From Adiantum capillus-veneris (taxonomy: Eukaryota; Streptophyta; Polypodiopsida; Polypodiales; Pteridaceae): DNA of 60,000 nt. Position numbers and translations under genes: made by a program. Positions within the stretch are counted from its first letter, which is position 1, and every line of letters begins with the position of its first letter. The notes under the pieces were generated by a model, which worked only from the letters and a program-made list of their open reading frames with translations, did no database searches and had not been told where the DNA came from. Below are positions 1 through 10,690 of this stretch, one piece after another. Where the stretch lies: positions 136,660,108 through 136,720,107 of the forward strand of contig CM043955.1 in the NCBI GenBank assembly GCA_014529385.2. Direction: 5' to 3'.

Positions 1-2370
1 TATGCACATGGTAGGTGTGTGCAGCAGTCAACAGTGATGACACTTTGATTTCAGATTATGTGCAACCATTATTTTGCCCTAAAAAGCAAAGAAGAGAGGG
101 GGCCTCCACCTCTCTTGATGTTGATGATGTGGGTGACATGCCTTTGCGTGTCAACCCCTTTGATGACTAGTGAGAGTCCATCATACTTTAAACTATTTTG
201 TCACTTTTTTGGTATCATTGTTCAATATTTAAGAATTATGGGTAATGATTCAAACAACAATTTGAGGTTTCTCGTGTTTCTATGATGTAGGTTCTTTATT
301 TCTTACATGTGGGTTGTGAGACTTATCTTTTTCTTTTTGTATAGAAGTGTGTTGCCGGTTTATGCTGAGTGGATTGCAAAAACCATGGCTGCTGATATAC
401 GATACGATTTGACACCCACAAGAAGTATCAGGGGTGAAATGTCTTTATTGATGACAAGTGTGACTCTTCATAGTCACAAGATGGACATTTCTTGTTGTTG
501 TTAGAAAAATGCACGTCATGTTGCTCTCTACATCCCACCCAATATTCCACTTGTTACCTTACAATTCTAAAGAAATCTTTCTTTTTTGGGTATAAGATAT
601 GACAATTGTCTCTTAATATAGTTTAGAAACTTTGTAGATGTATGAGCATTGTTGAGTTGCATTAGATTGCTCGTTAAAATTTAAAGTTAAAATTAAAATT
701 ATAGTGTTGAATGTAGTTGTGGATAATGACATAGTTTGTAATAACTTTGCTACTTGCTCGGGCTTCTCATTGCTCGACAAACCTTGCTCGGGTTTTGGTA
801 ATACTCGGACAAGGATAGGGATATTCCTAAAGAAGTATGTGTGATTGCTTGAAAGATAACTAGATAAATTTAATAATACTAAAGAAAAAGAGAATTAAAA
901 TTTTTAAATGGAAAAAGTTGGGAATGACCTGATAAACGCACACTCCCAAGGGTACGAAACTATTTGCATGATGCTTGCTTAAAATGTATTCTCTGGCTAA
1001 CTTGATTGGACTCTTGTTTTTCTAGTATCATAGTACTACCTTGGAAATATGCATTTACCAAACGGTTTGGCGGGAGGGTGGATTCTGGAGGGTTATATTG
1101 CTAGCTAAAAAGTTGATCCAAATTTTTATCTTCTACATTAAGTTAAGTTAAAAACATGAAAATGGATTTTGATTTTTCGAGTAGGGATCAAACTTGGGAA
1201 CGAGGATTTGTGTAGTTTGTAATAACCCTCATCTTAGGGGAATGCAATGACGGCTGTGCTCGGTCATAACCAAGAAAAGATCATTACTGACCTTGAACCA
1301 AGGAGGATGAACCAGAGAACTCCCGCTAGTTGACCCTGGAAAGTTGAATTCAAATTTAGTCTGATGACTTTGATTGGAAAGTTTGAATTGATAAGGAAAG
1401 ATGTTTTGGCATTAGGAAGCTAATGGGGTATAGGAGGGCCTCTTTATTTGGTAGTTTAAGGGAATGCTTAAAGCTTAAGACAAGTTTGACCAAGCCTAGA
1501 AGAGAGGGCAAAAAGACCTATGCTGAGATTTTAAAAAAAGCCATTTCCATATTTTGTATTTGAAAATAGTCTATTTAGTAACTCAAAAGAGAGGTGGGTA
1601 AATGAATTTTGAGATGTTCTTTTCCCACCCCTCTTCTCTCTCTAACATATAAAACACTCTCTCTCACTTAAAACTCATTAAAGGAGGCACTTCTCAGCCC
1701 CTCCCCCCCTTGCCAAAAAAAGTAGATTTTCCATATTCTCTCATTACATTCTATCTCTAAAACATGAGCCAAATCTCTCTCTTTCTTTTCCCCCCTTTTC
1801 TCTCTTGTCACTTTCCCTCCCAATCATTAAGGAACATTCTTTGCTACCTCTTTCTACCAGTGTGCAGATCTTCCAAGGTTGCAAATCTGTCCTCTCTCTC
1901 TCTCTCTCTCCCCCCCCCCCCCCCCCTCATGCTTCTCCCATTCCAGCTCCAGCTGAGAGCAATGGAAAACTCCACTACCTTTGTGTGCAGCACTCATGAT
2001 CAATAATTTGAATTCAAAGGAAATTGAGCTGCACTGCCTCTCTTTCTTTCCTCCACAATATAATCCTTTTCTCCTATCTCTGAGTACTCTCCACTTCTTT
2101 CCTCCATAGCCACCTTCACCTGCTTGTAGTAGTCACCATTACATATTCTCTCTAATTTTCTTGATTAACTAACACAAATGTCATTAAATCCCCTACCAGT
2201 GCAAGACATTACTAACAAGTCAAAATGATATTTGATTAAACACTGATTTAGAGCAGGAGTACGCTACTGTGTGACTTGGCACATCTAATCCCAATGCTGG
2301 AGATTAGCTACGGAACCTTGGGTGCAAGGCAATCAACTTATGGGTTGATGGTCATATTTACCCTGGCAAT
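1..2370. other. Intergenic, no gene recognised
   Basis: AT-rich sequence with only short accidental open frames and no protein similarity that I can recognise. The stretch from about 1620 to 2140 is pyrimidine-rich on the plus strand and contains a (CT)n tract running into a 17-base C run (1892-1926). I see no convincing promoter or RNA gene. Confidence 0.6.
1892..1926. repeat. (CT)n-(C)n simple repeat
   Basis: About nine CT dinucleotides are followed directly by 17 C residues (1910-1926). It lies in a pyrimidine-rich segment with no gene. Confidence 0.9.
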
Positions 2371-2373
2371 CCA

Positions 2374-4882
2374 ATGACCAATGCATCACCGCCCTTTCGT
2401 AATGTCACTGAGCTACTGCGTTTTCTTGGAGATGGGAGAGACGGATTGTTTGGCTACTTCTGGAGATTATATTCATCTTTTGTCAATGAAACGGAAGCAA
2501 GAAAACATCTCTATGCTTCCTATTCATCATTGCAAGAGAAGTACGTGAAAGACATTCAGCAAGTCTAAGAGGAAGCCAATGAGAAGACGAAGCAACTAAA
2601 CGACAAGATGTCAAAGCTTATTCAAAAGGTAGAGCATCAAAAAATAGAGCAAGAGCACCGTCTAAACGATTATGTTCAGCTACAACACACTGCGCGTAAT
2701 ATGCACCGACGAATCGATCATCTCACTTACATTCCATTGGGGTGCCACATTTGCAAGCGCAAGAGACATGAGATGTCTATGCTATCTTCAAGCGGTGGAA
2801 CTCAAAAGAAACATATCCGTCAAACTCGGTAGGAATACAAATACAAGCTTCTCATTTCTTACATTTTCTACAATTTGTTGTAATATTATTTCAATATGCA
2901 GGAACTTGACTCGGATGATGATGGGAATTGATTTTGATGGTCAAAAAATTGGACATACTCCACTGCAACATATCATCAAATTAAAGGAGTTGGTGGAGCT
3001 ATTGGATGATCCATCCAATGCTCGTGTTGCTAATGTTTTGCACCAAAAGAGCTCAAGAGCATTGTGTAGCCTCAAGAGATGATGGAGGTGTGTGACAGCA
3101 CAAGAATAAGTTTCGAGGCCTACGAAGCTTTCTATAGACGTGTCAGACTAGGTCACAGAGCAAAGGTTTGTTTAGGTTGCTGCCAACACCTTATAGTGCC
3201 AACGTTGCAAAAAGGTGCGCCCATAATGATGTTGCAAGCTTGTTGTGTGGATTTCAATACATGGAGGATGCCCTGCCATTAGAAGAGAGAAAATCCTTCC
3301 GTTAGAGTGAGTTCAATAATGTCTATGTTGACTTGTTGAAGCATCAAGAGTCAATGATCAGATTTTATAGGTTGACACAGGAAGAGTGTGATGCAAAAGT
3401 TATATTTTTTATGAAACTTGATGAGTGTCAGATTGTCAAAGGTCAACGACTCAAAAGGGTAAGCGTTACACTTATGAATAGAGCCTTGGTGGGCATCAAT
3501 GTTGAGCTAAATGCTAACAAGAAGGGAAACACCTATTTAGGTGTTCAATCTAAGAAGAATATCTGGTGGTTGGTAGCTTTTCATCTCCCACATGAGACAC
3601 ATGAGTCCCTCAAATGGTATTTTAATCACACCCCAATCGTTGATGTCATTCGAAAACAACAAGAAAGACAACGATTGCAGGTTTTAGGTCTGGGTACGTT
3701 CCAAGTGGAGTGGCATTTGGCAGGAGACTTGAAAACTCTCAAGTGTATGTCAGGGTGTAAACAAGGTGCAATGACCCTCTTTCCATGCATTTATTTTTGC
3801 CACAATAAAGTCTCATTAGAAACTGAGGGCAAAGATTCAAAGGGCAACAAGTCAAAGGGCGGTAAGGGTAAGGGTGACAAAGTTACAGTCAACTCTGCGA
3901 AAGGTGTGCCCACTACACAAACAATGGGTAAAGCACTACAAAATTGGTTTCAAGGTATTATCAATTGTAACCAGAGTGTACCCCCTAATCGAGACATGGA
4001 CGATCCAAATTGGGATCCTATTCTACTAATTCCTCTGATAAATATGCATGTGTACACTCTTCATGCCCGTCTATGAATCTTGACAAGTTGCTTATGCTCC
4101 ATATTAATTATGCTTGGAATATGGAGCGTGCAGAAAGAAGGGAAGAGTGTATCAAAGAACTCGAATCTATTCTATCAAAAGTTGGCCGGGTGCAGTAGAG
4201 TTATCAAAGGACAAGAAGGCATTTGGAAGTACACGGGATTGTCCTAATAAAATATGTATGGTGGTAGTAAATCTAGACATATGCTTTCAGACTATTCTGA
4301 CTCCCAAAGTCCTAATGAGTTTCAATTGTGGAAAAAAGTGTGTGACATTACCACCTTTAGAGGTGACGAAGCAGCCCTAGGAATTAAGCATGCTTGTGTG
4401 TGGCAGTCTATAGATGATAATTTGTGTTCACTTAAAAAGGCAAAGCTAACCTGTAATAAGATATCCACCTTAAAGTTTGTAATCAATAGTTTGACAACGT
4501 GAATGGTGGATGCTTGGGGGGAGACGCACATAACACATTACATGGTGGGGTGAATACTTTGTCTTTGCAGTAAAAAAACATCAGTGTTTGAACTAAAGTT
4601 TTATTATTTTTTCAGCACATTCTTTTTGCTCATAGCTCATTTTTTCTCGACACATTCAATTCATTGGGTATCTGGAGTAGCCAAGGAATGGAGCACTCAC
4701 ACTATCAAGCAAAAGCAGTGTATTTTAAAAATACACAGCATGGAGGTGGGAGGAAAAAGGGCAATGCCCTACATGAAATGTTCAATTGGTTCTACAGAGT
4801 TTTAGCGGAGAGAAAAAGAAAGAAGACTAGAGTGCAAAGAAGTTTGAAATGCAGAATAGAGAAATTGGTTAGCGTGAGGTGA
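2374..4882 (+). pseudogene. Broken transposase-like gene, family not identified
   Basis: A chain of plus-strand open segments in changing frames appears to be one decayed gene. The first part (2374-2828) has a TAA at 2566-2568. A 73-bp intron with GT/AG ends (2829-2901) joins it in frame to a segment reading IDFDGQKIGHTPLQ. The long block 3333-4076 carries VEWHLAGDLKTLKCM followed by a Cys/His cluster and a Lys/Gly-rich linker. Further blocks follow at 4010-4198, 4114-4380 and 4254-4502. The last, 4664-4882, carries GIWSSQGMEHSHYQAK, HGGGR and NALHEMFNWFYR. From memory, a D-L-K motif upstream of Cys/His residues and a late Q-G-x-E-x-S-H motif occur in large uncharacterised, transposase-like eukaryotic proteins with an RNase H-like fold, so they may mark catalytic acids. 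That is inference. At least four frameshifts and one stop make it non-functional. I found no terminal inverted repeats or target-site duplication. It could instead be an ancient host gene family. Confidence 0.5.
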
Positions 4883-5142
4883 TCACAATCATATCATGCT
4901 TCTAGTGCAAAAGATCGATTCCGACGATGGTTGGAGACAAGGTGACGAAATGGCAGGCGTTGGGTGGAAAACCAATAAATTTGACACTAACCACTTCTAT
5001 GTAAATATACATTGTAATGCCACGTGATTTGTTGACGCCCCAATTAGTGGTTCCATGGGTCAAATTTTGCTAATTTTGGAGTTTTTTGAAATTTTTATTA
5101 GTATTATTGAGTTTTTAAGTTTTTTAAATAAAAATTTTAGTA

Positions 5143-5150
5143 CTATATAA
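5143..5150 (+). promoter_or_regulatory. TATA box
   Basis: CTATATAA lies about 95 bases upstream of the ATG at 5244 of the gag-like ORF. Spacing and sequence fit a plant core promoter. It could also be the promoter of an otherwise unrecognised LTR. Confidence 0.4.
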
Positions 5151-5243
5151 GTCAAAACTCACAACTTGAAGTTCATTTCTTGTTTGCACATTCTAGAAGA
5201 TCCTCTCGAGCACAAACGTGCACGCACTCATATTTTGCACCAC

Positions 5244-5999
5244 ATGGACGATTCATACGAGCAGACTGACACTACGCACAACAATACCACCAAAGCCACT
5301 CATATCGCAAAATATTCGTAGCCAGAACCTTATGCACAATCTACGGCTTCAAATCCACATCCCCAACCACTAGTGGATAACCCAGTGCCCCAACCCTCTC
5401 CAGACACCCAAGAGCCTCCCCAACCAGATGATTTAACCACCATGTGACATATTTTGGGAGATCTCAAAGATTTAAACCGTGCCAATCGCACACCTTTGCC
5501 AGATCCCCCATCAGTTTCATCCCTACAGAGAGCCACGCAAGAAACAAGAGAAACAGAAGAAGAATACCGAAGTCCACTTCAAAATCCAAAGCCCTCACCT
5601 GATGTCACAAAAACTGGTGCTCAGGCCACCGCGGAAACCATGCCGCAAAAGATTCCTCCACAAATCAAACAAAGAGTAATCAAGGTAATACCAAGCGATG
5701 TGGTTTTTAAAGCACGAGAGGCCAAGAGGAGGAAAAGAATGAGGGAGATGGAAAAGAAAGAGGTAGCTGAGAAGGAAGCACAAAGAGTGCAAGAAGACAG
5801 AGAGAGCACGAGGAATGGCAGAGAGCCGAGGCCGAGAGAGCTCATTTGGAAAGCTTACAAGCAAGAGCAGAGGCAGAGAGAAAGGCAACAGAGGATAGAT
5901 CTCAAGCCACCCAACAAGAAAAGGCTAGGAGTTCAAGGCCTTCAAAAATACCTCAAAGAGCCTGGTCACAGGTGGTTTTTGGTTGACCTTTTCCTTTGA
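5244..5999 (+). pseudogene. Charged gag-like protein, two internal stops
   Basis: The frame opens with ATG at 5244 (MDDSYEQTD...), is broken by TAG at 5319 and TGA at 5445, then stays open to 5999. The N-terminal third is rich in Pro, Gln, Ser and Thr. The centre (about 5690-5900) is a Lys/Arg/Glu-rich stretch likely to form a charged helix or coiled coil. No zinc knuckle, protease or polymerase motif follows. Composition and the upstream TATA box resemble the start of a plant retrotransposon gag region, but I recognise no specific family and the assignment is weak. Two nonsense codons mean it is not intact. An unrelated low-complexity host protein is the alternative. Confidence 0.35.
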
Positions 6000-6146
6000 T
6001 TTTCCCTTATCCAAGCCCTCAAGCACAAGTAAGACCAGAACCATGTCCCAAGAAATGAATTGGGTGCCTATGCACCCCATGCCCAAATCTATGAGATCAT
6101 CTTCATCCGTTGTCATGTAGTCCCATTGTGAGGCCTTTAATAAACC

Positions 6147-6345
6147 TTAACAAGCAAAACCAAAAGTTTTTGTTAGCCGCATAGAGATGCTTGAGGAAAT
6201 CCAATAGCAACCACGCCGTGTCAGGTCCCTAAAAAATTATGGCATATTCTTCCATGTGTTGCACCATATAGTCAAGAAAGCTTTCGAAAGCCTCTGCATA
6301 AAGGTTGGCATAGGCCTGCATGTCAATTGTCCCTTCAAACAAGTC
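6147..6345 (-). pseudogene. Short minus-strand coding fragment, unknown
   Basis: Read on the minus strand, this stretch gives a compositionally protein-like segment beginning DLFEGTIDMQAYANLYAEAF and ending with a Trp/Leu-rich stretch, interrupted by one TAG. I do not recognise the family. It lies downstream, in the same orientation, of the ORF at 6723-7208 and could be a distal exon of the same decayed gene. Confidence 0.2.
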
Positions 6346-6722
6346 TTACCTTTTCTAATTGTGTGAGACTGCATCATAAAAAATTGCCATGGGGCCATTC
6401 GCAAAGAAGATGTGAAGAGAGCTTAGAGCTAGAGTTTTGTGAATGTGAGAAATGAAGTTTAAAACTTAGAAAGTCACTTACATACCCAAAGTCACTTTTT
6501 AAAAAGCACTTAAAACCATAATTTTAAACAAATCACGTGACAAAGCATTGAAAGACACCAACATTGAAAACATTCGTGCTCCACATCAAAGAAATTGCAT
6601 GTTTCAATAAAAAACTTGAACAAGTTGAGAATAAACAAGTATGCACAAAAACAAGATTCAAAACACCGTATGTATTAATGGGAGCAAAATCCCTGTCAGT
6701 TACAAGATTTTACAACAATGCA

Positions 6723-7208
6723 TCACGGAAACAGAACGTTCTCACACTGAAATCTCTTCTCTTTTCTGGAGCGAACAACCTTTTCATTGATTACAAAGAG
6801 ATATTGCTTGGGCAAGGTACATTTGAGATTAAGATACTCGTCGCGAAGATGACTAAGGTGCCAATCATTATTCAATGTAATATGGTGCACTGCATCATCA
6901 TGGAGACATATTTGCAGGTCAACTAATTCTCTAGTGGCAACATTGAAGTCTAGTGCCTCCCATTCTCCCATCGTCAGTTTCCATCTTCTATAGGGAAAGA
7001 CCATCGGCAAGCTTTGCTTCGCAATATGGTATCTGAACACCACATTGTCAGTAACTACAGAGCACTTGATTCTATCTCCCTGGTGGTTGACCACCTTAGT
7101 CTCCCATCCTTCTGCAAGGAATCCGTTGATCGCACTTTCCCCCTTTGCAAGTCCACATTGTTGGTGTCCTGTGAACATTCTGAAGGAAAAATATAAACAC
7201 AAACACAT
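6723..7208 (-). CDS. Hypothetical protein, possibly one exon of a decayed gene
   Basis: A 161-residue minus-strand ORF with ATG at 7208. The first ten residues are probably not coding because they derive from a T-rich stretch ending in TTCAG, which resembles a splice acceptor. After that the composition is ordinary, with Trp residues and acidic/basic alternation (for example NDWHLSHLRDEYLNLKC) and a Lys/Arg-rich end. A second open segment lies just upstream (7210-7359, starting MAQLTESLEWPKPGS) and could be an earlier exon, but the splice phases I tried do not join in frame. I recognise no domain, signal peptide or membrane segment. It may be a real lineage-specific gene, a pseudogene or chance. 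Confidence 0.3.
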   Translation of the reverse strand: MCLCLYFSFRMFTGHQQCGLAKGESAINGFLAEGWETKVVNHQGDRIKCSVVTDNVVFRYHIAKQSLPMVFPYRRWKLTMGEWEALDFNVATRELVDLQICLHDDAVHHITLNNDWHLSHLRDEYLNLKCTLPKQYLFVINEKVVRSRKEKRFQCENVLFP

Positions 7209-7341
7209 GAAGAGACATAAACCATGTTACTGTGGCTTTGTGGGAACCATACGTGCACTTCATTGCTAATTGCACATCCACCTTGATTCTCCTTTTGGTT
7301 GCTGCGATCAAGGCACTGCCTGGCTTAGGCCATTCCAAACT

Positions 7342-7374
7342 CTCTGTTAACTGAGCCAACGTCAGTTAACAGAG
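7342..7374. repeat. Perfect 13-bp inverted repeat
   Basis: CTCTGTTAACTGA (7342-7354), a 7-base spacer, then its exact reverse complement (7362-7374). It overlaps the 5' end of the weak minus-strand frame starting at 7359. No function is assigned. Confidence 0.9.
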
Positions 7375-7479
7375 ATGCTAAAGATCGAAGCCTTTTGAAT
7401 GCACATCAAAGATGAATATGAAGAGGCATGAAGATTGGAGTTACACACTTTTCACATTTTTCCAAAACGGCCATATATT

Positions 7480-8358
7480 GTAATTTCTTGATTTATTTAG
7501 CCATTGTGATAATTGTAACGTGTTATAAGCTCAATAAGAGTTCCAGGATGTAAAGAATAGGTCAGTTAGTGTACCTAGGTTATAGATACAGTAAGTTGTG
7601 GAGCCTCAAAGGTCTTGGGCGTCGGACATTACACATTTTAGACCTTGGCTAAGGTATAAAAGCCAACTTTGTAAAGTTTTGATTATGTTTTTGGATAAGA
7701 AATACACAGTGTGAGCTAACGATGCTCACTTCTCTCCTTCTCATGCTGCCTCCTACTCCCTTGTAGGTTGTCACATTGTAGTGTCGTCTGTTGTGTTGCA
7801 ACCGCAGGCAAGAACTCTATGCATTGATGTAAATATATCATGGTAAATCGTAGCTTTTGGTGCAGCCAACCTGTGGCCTAATGTCATTATTAGTAGGAAT
7901 TTAAGCTAGGAAATCACAAAGTAAGTATAGAAGGGGTATTGGGGCATCATTGCTAAGCATTTAGATGCATTGGGGGTCAGAAACGACTAGGTGAAAATCT
8001 CACTGCTATTAATAATCACAATTTTTGCACTTCTTCGAAAGTGAGATTTGAGACCATAAGCATGTGTGCTTAGGTCTTATATACTTGTCCTAGAAGTTTC
8101 ATAGCATTTGGATGTCGTTTGATGTTGTAAAACGATAATGGTTTGCTTGCCGATTAGTGATCTTCTTTTGATAACTTAGGTCATTTGAGTGTAGCTTGAG
8201 TTAGATGTGAGTTGTCTGTTGTTTTCCAAGAGATGGACACCCTCTTGTAGCCTCTATGCACTAGTCGAGTCAGCTTCGTCTCATGGATTGACAATTATGT
8301 TCGTGGTTCTCGCTATGTCTGCAATAAGATAAGAGTGAGGTTAAGAAACCCATCCACA
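7480..8358 (+). mobile_element. Gypsy LTR remnant (U3/R/U5 end)
   Basis: The segment ends in CCACA just before a primer-binding site (8361-8378), as an LTR should. A TATA box (GGTATAAAAG, TATAAA at 7655-7660) sits about 700 bases before that end, a plausible promoter position. The left boundary is uncertain because I found no partner LTR. It is probably the 5' LTR of the element whose integrase tail survives at 9370-9608. Confidence 0.45.
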
Positions 8359-8360
8359 TT

Positions 8361-8378
8361 TGGCGCCATTTCCGGGGA
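8361..8378 (+). promoter_or_regulatory. Retrotransposon primer-binding site
   Basis: TGGCGCCATTTCCGGGGA closely resembles the TGGCGCCGTTGCCGGGGA site of many plant gypsy elements (tRNA-Asp type, from memory). It follows an LTR-like end at about 8358 with a two-base gap. Confidence 0.6.
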
Positions 8379-8379
8379 T

Positions 8380-9369
8380 GAATAGACCTAAACTAGGGAA
8401 AAAAGGAGCCTCTTATGTAGTTATCCTTTAACTTCTAGGATCACCTATAGTAAAATTTCTCTTGAAAACTGCATAGCTTAAGAATGTCCTCTTTTGCTAT
8501 GTGAGGTAGCTTGGAAAAAGATTGTACTTGCTAAGTACCTTGTAGGATTGTAGGATTAAGTTATGATTTTGAGAATGATTGATGGGGACGAGACAAGTCT
8601 TAAGATCAAGGCTCAGAGAACCGTAAAAAACAAGGAAACAAGTGTTTGTGGACACCTTCCACAACCCAATTGCAGTAGAATCTAGGAGTAGGGTAAGTAG
8701 AAGCCGGAGTGGGATATGAAATCATTTCTCACTCCAAAAGAATCATTTGCGAGGTGTTTATGTGAAGCTGTGGAATTTTAGATCTACGGCTTAAAGCAGC
8801 ACCAAAAGACTGTCAAACCATTGAATCTGGCTGGAGATTATGCTCATAAAAGTTGTATGAACCAGCGTGGGTAAGCTTAAAGATGCATTTGAGGTAGATT
8901 TTCAAGAGTTTGCAAAAACTCAGATTATTTACATTTTCTTGAGAATATAGGCCAAATTAAGTTTTGACTTGACTCAGAGGCTTAAAACATGTCACAAGAA
9001 GACTGACCATTGAAAATATTGCAAAAATTGTTCATTTTAGGTCAAAAATAAATAATAATATTTTTTGCTTTTGGATCAAAATGGATCAAGATTGATACTA
9101 GAGACTCTATGCATGGTTACAAACATCTTTTGTGAAGGCTCATAGAGTTTGGATCACAAAACATACCAAAAAGTTAATAAAAACTGAAATCTATACTGAT
9201 TGTCAAGAAATTGAGTTTGACTTGATAAATCTTGTTCAAATTTGGTGAGACTTGACTCAGAGGCTTAAAAGATGTCATAAAAAGACTGACCATTGAAAAA
9301 TTTGCAAAAGCTGTTCGTTTTAGGCCAAAATAAATAATCACGATAATTTACTTCAACCTAGATCACCCG
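8380..9369 (+). other. Decayed interior of the gypsy remnant, direct repeat inside
   Basis: No coding segment is recognisable. A segment of about 90 bp is present twice in direct orientation (about 8964-9053 and 9247-9338, offset 283). Both copies contain GACTTGACTCAGAGGCTTAA and a later GACTGACCATTGAAAA. Confidence 0.4.
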
Positions 9370-9608
9370 TTATGGTAGGGCTGTCTAAGGAGAAGATACA
9401 ACAAGCGAAGGATTTTTTCCAAGACCATTTTGAAATGCTTTAAGTTGCTACACAGAATGTTAAGCAAGCTCAAGATCGATATAAGAAGTATGCAGATGAG
9501 CATCGTCGTCTTGCTACTTTCAAAGAAGAAGACAAGGTTTTCCTCAAGGTTCTAGAGCATTTAAAAAGTTTGAAGACGGAAAAAATTGCTAAACTTTCAC
9601 CACGCTAT
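9370..9608 (+). pseudogene. Gypsy integrase C-terminal remnant
   Basis: The plus strand reads LSKEKIQQAKDFFQDHF, a stop, then QAQDRYKKYADEHRR, FKEEDKVFLKV and KIAKLSPRYC. The pattern of a Lys/Ala-rich helix, KYAD.HRR, a ..DKV.L stretch and KL.PRY is the usual end of Ty3/gypsy integrase before the GPY/F module. It stops abruptly at 9608, where another LTR begins. That suggests the LTR inserted here, but I could not find the other side. It carries a stop codon and is non-functional. Confidence 0.6.
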
Positions 9609-10432
9609 TGTTGACACCACTCTCAAACATATAGGTCAAGTGACCTGGGACCTTAGGAAAGATGGGGCTGACCTTGAGGTGGGAACCTTGCCCAAGCTTG
9701 AGGTGCTTGTCGTGCTTGCTGACTAAGGTGCTTGAGGTGCTTGTCATGCTTGATGATTAAGGTGCTTGAGGTGCTTGTCGTGCTTGAAGCCTAAGGTGAT
9801 TGAGATGCTAAAAGTAAAAGGGGATCCCTACACAAGAGGGGGCAAGCCATGAAGCTAGGGGATGAGAGAGAACACTCACACACACTCTCAAGGCAAGAAA
9901 AGACTTAGGAGGAAACAAGGACACATGTCAAGCCCCTACCCATGTTTCCCTCATGGTATGCTTGGATCGTATTGGATAGCCCTTAAAGAGGTCCAATGAG
10001 AATTTAGTTCTATTAAATAATTATCTAAGAAATCTTCAAGCCCTCTCTCTCAAAGGGGTAAGGAGGACACTTGTCCAAATGCTACCCTTGTTGCTTGATA
10101 TGCACAAACATGTGATTGGCTAAGCATGAGGAGTTCCAATCAAATCAAATCTTGTGCTAGAAGAGGGGGTCGACCCAAGCAAGGAGGGGGGTAGCTTGTG
10201 CATATACTCCCTCTCACACACTCACACACACTCTCATTCTCATTGTGTGTAGAGCAAGACCTCCATCTCCTTCTCCAAGCTTGAGAAGTTGAGAGCCTAC
10301 ACCAACAACTCTTGGCTATGGAATGAAAATCCAACCAAGAGCCATGCTTCAAAGCAAAAGCTTGCCATCTTCTTCATCTCCATTACTATGCTACTATGTT
10401 ATGCTAAGCTATAAGAGTAATAACAAGTGAGG
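9609..10432 (+). mobile_element. LTR, left part (outer LTR of the nest)
   Basis: It starts TGTTGACACC directly after the integrase remnant. From about 9815 it is recognisably related to the LTRs at 17570-19122, 29829-30966 and 38613-40135. It ends AAGTGAGG at 10432, and the next LTR bases continue at 19123 as TGAGGAGACTATTTC. In the related LTR at 38613-40135 the corresponding stretch is contiguous (GTGAGGAACTATTTC). So this is one LTR split by the insertion at 10433-19122. Between about 9690 and 9795 it holds about three copies of a 33-bp unit containing GGTGCTTGAGGTGCTTGTC. Confidence 0.75.
10428..10432 (+). repeat. Target-site duplication TGAGG (left copy)
   Basis: TGAGG here matches 19123-19127 on the far side of the element at 10433-19122, whose ends are TG...CA. 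Confidence 0.8.
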
Positions 10433-10690
10433 TGTCATAAGAATCAATATCTAATTCTCCTAAATGATTTTCTCATGTTAAACTGATCATTTAATATGGG
10501 GAAGTGCCAGGGGAGAAAAAGCTAGAATATTGGTTAAAGCTAGCAGACCGGCCACAGTAGGGATCCAAAGGAGAGAAAATAGGGATCCAAAGGGGGGGCC
10601 ATCTGCAAAAGAGCTATGTGCAGCAATGGGCTCAAAAGACCCTAAGGTTCAACCCATTAAGACTTCCAAAATGCTAAGGTTTCAAAATTC
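10433..10690 (+). repeat. 5' LTR fragment of the chromovirus-type element
   Basis: The first 258 bp match the start of the 3' LTR (17570 onwards) nearly base for base, including ATTTAATATGGGGAAGTGCC. One insertion difference of about 15 bases falls near 10525-10545. The match stops after TTCAAAATTC at 10690, where integrase coding sequence begins. Confidence 0.85.
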
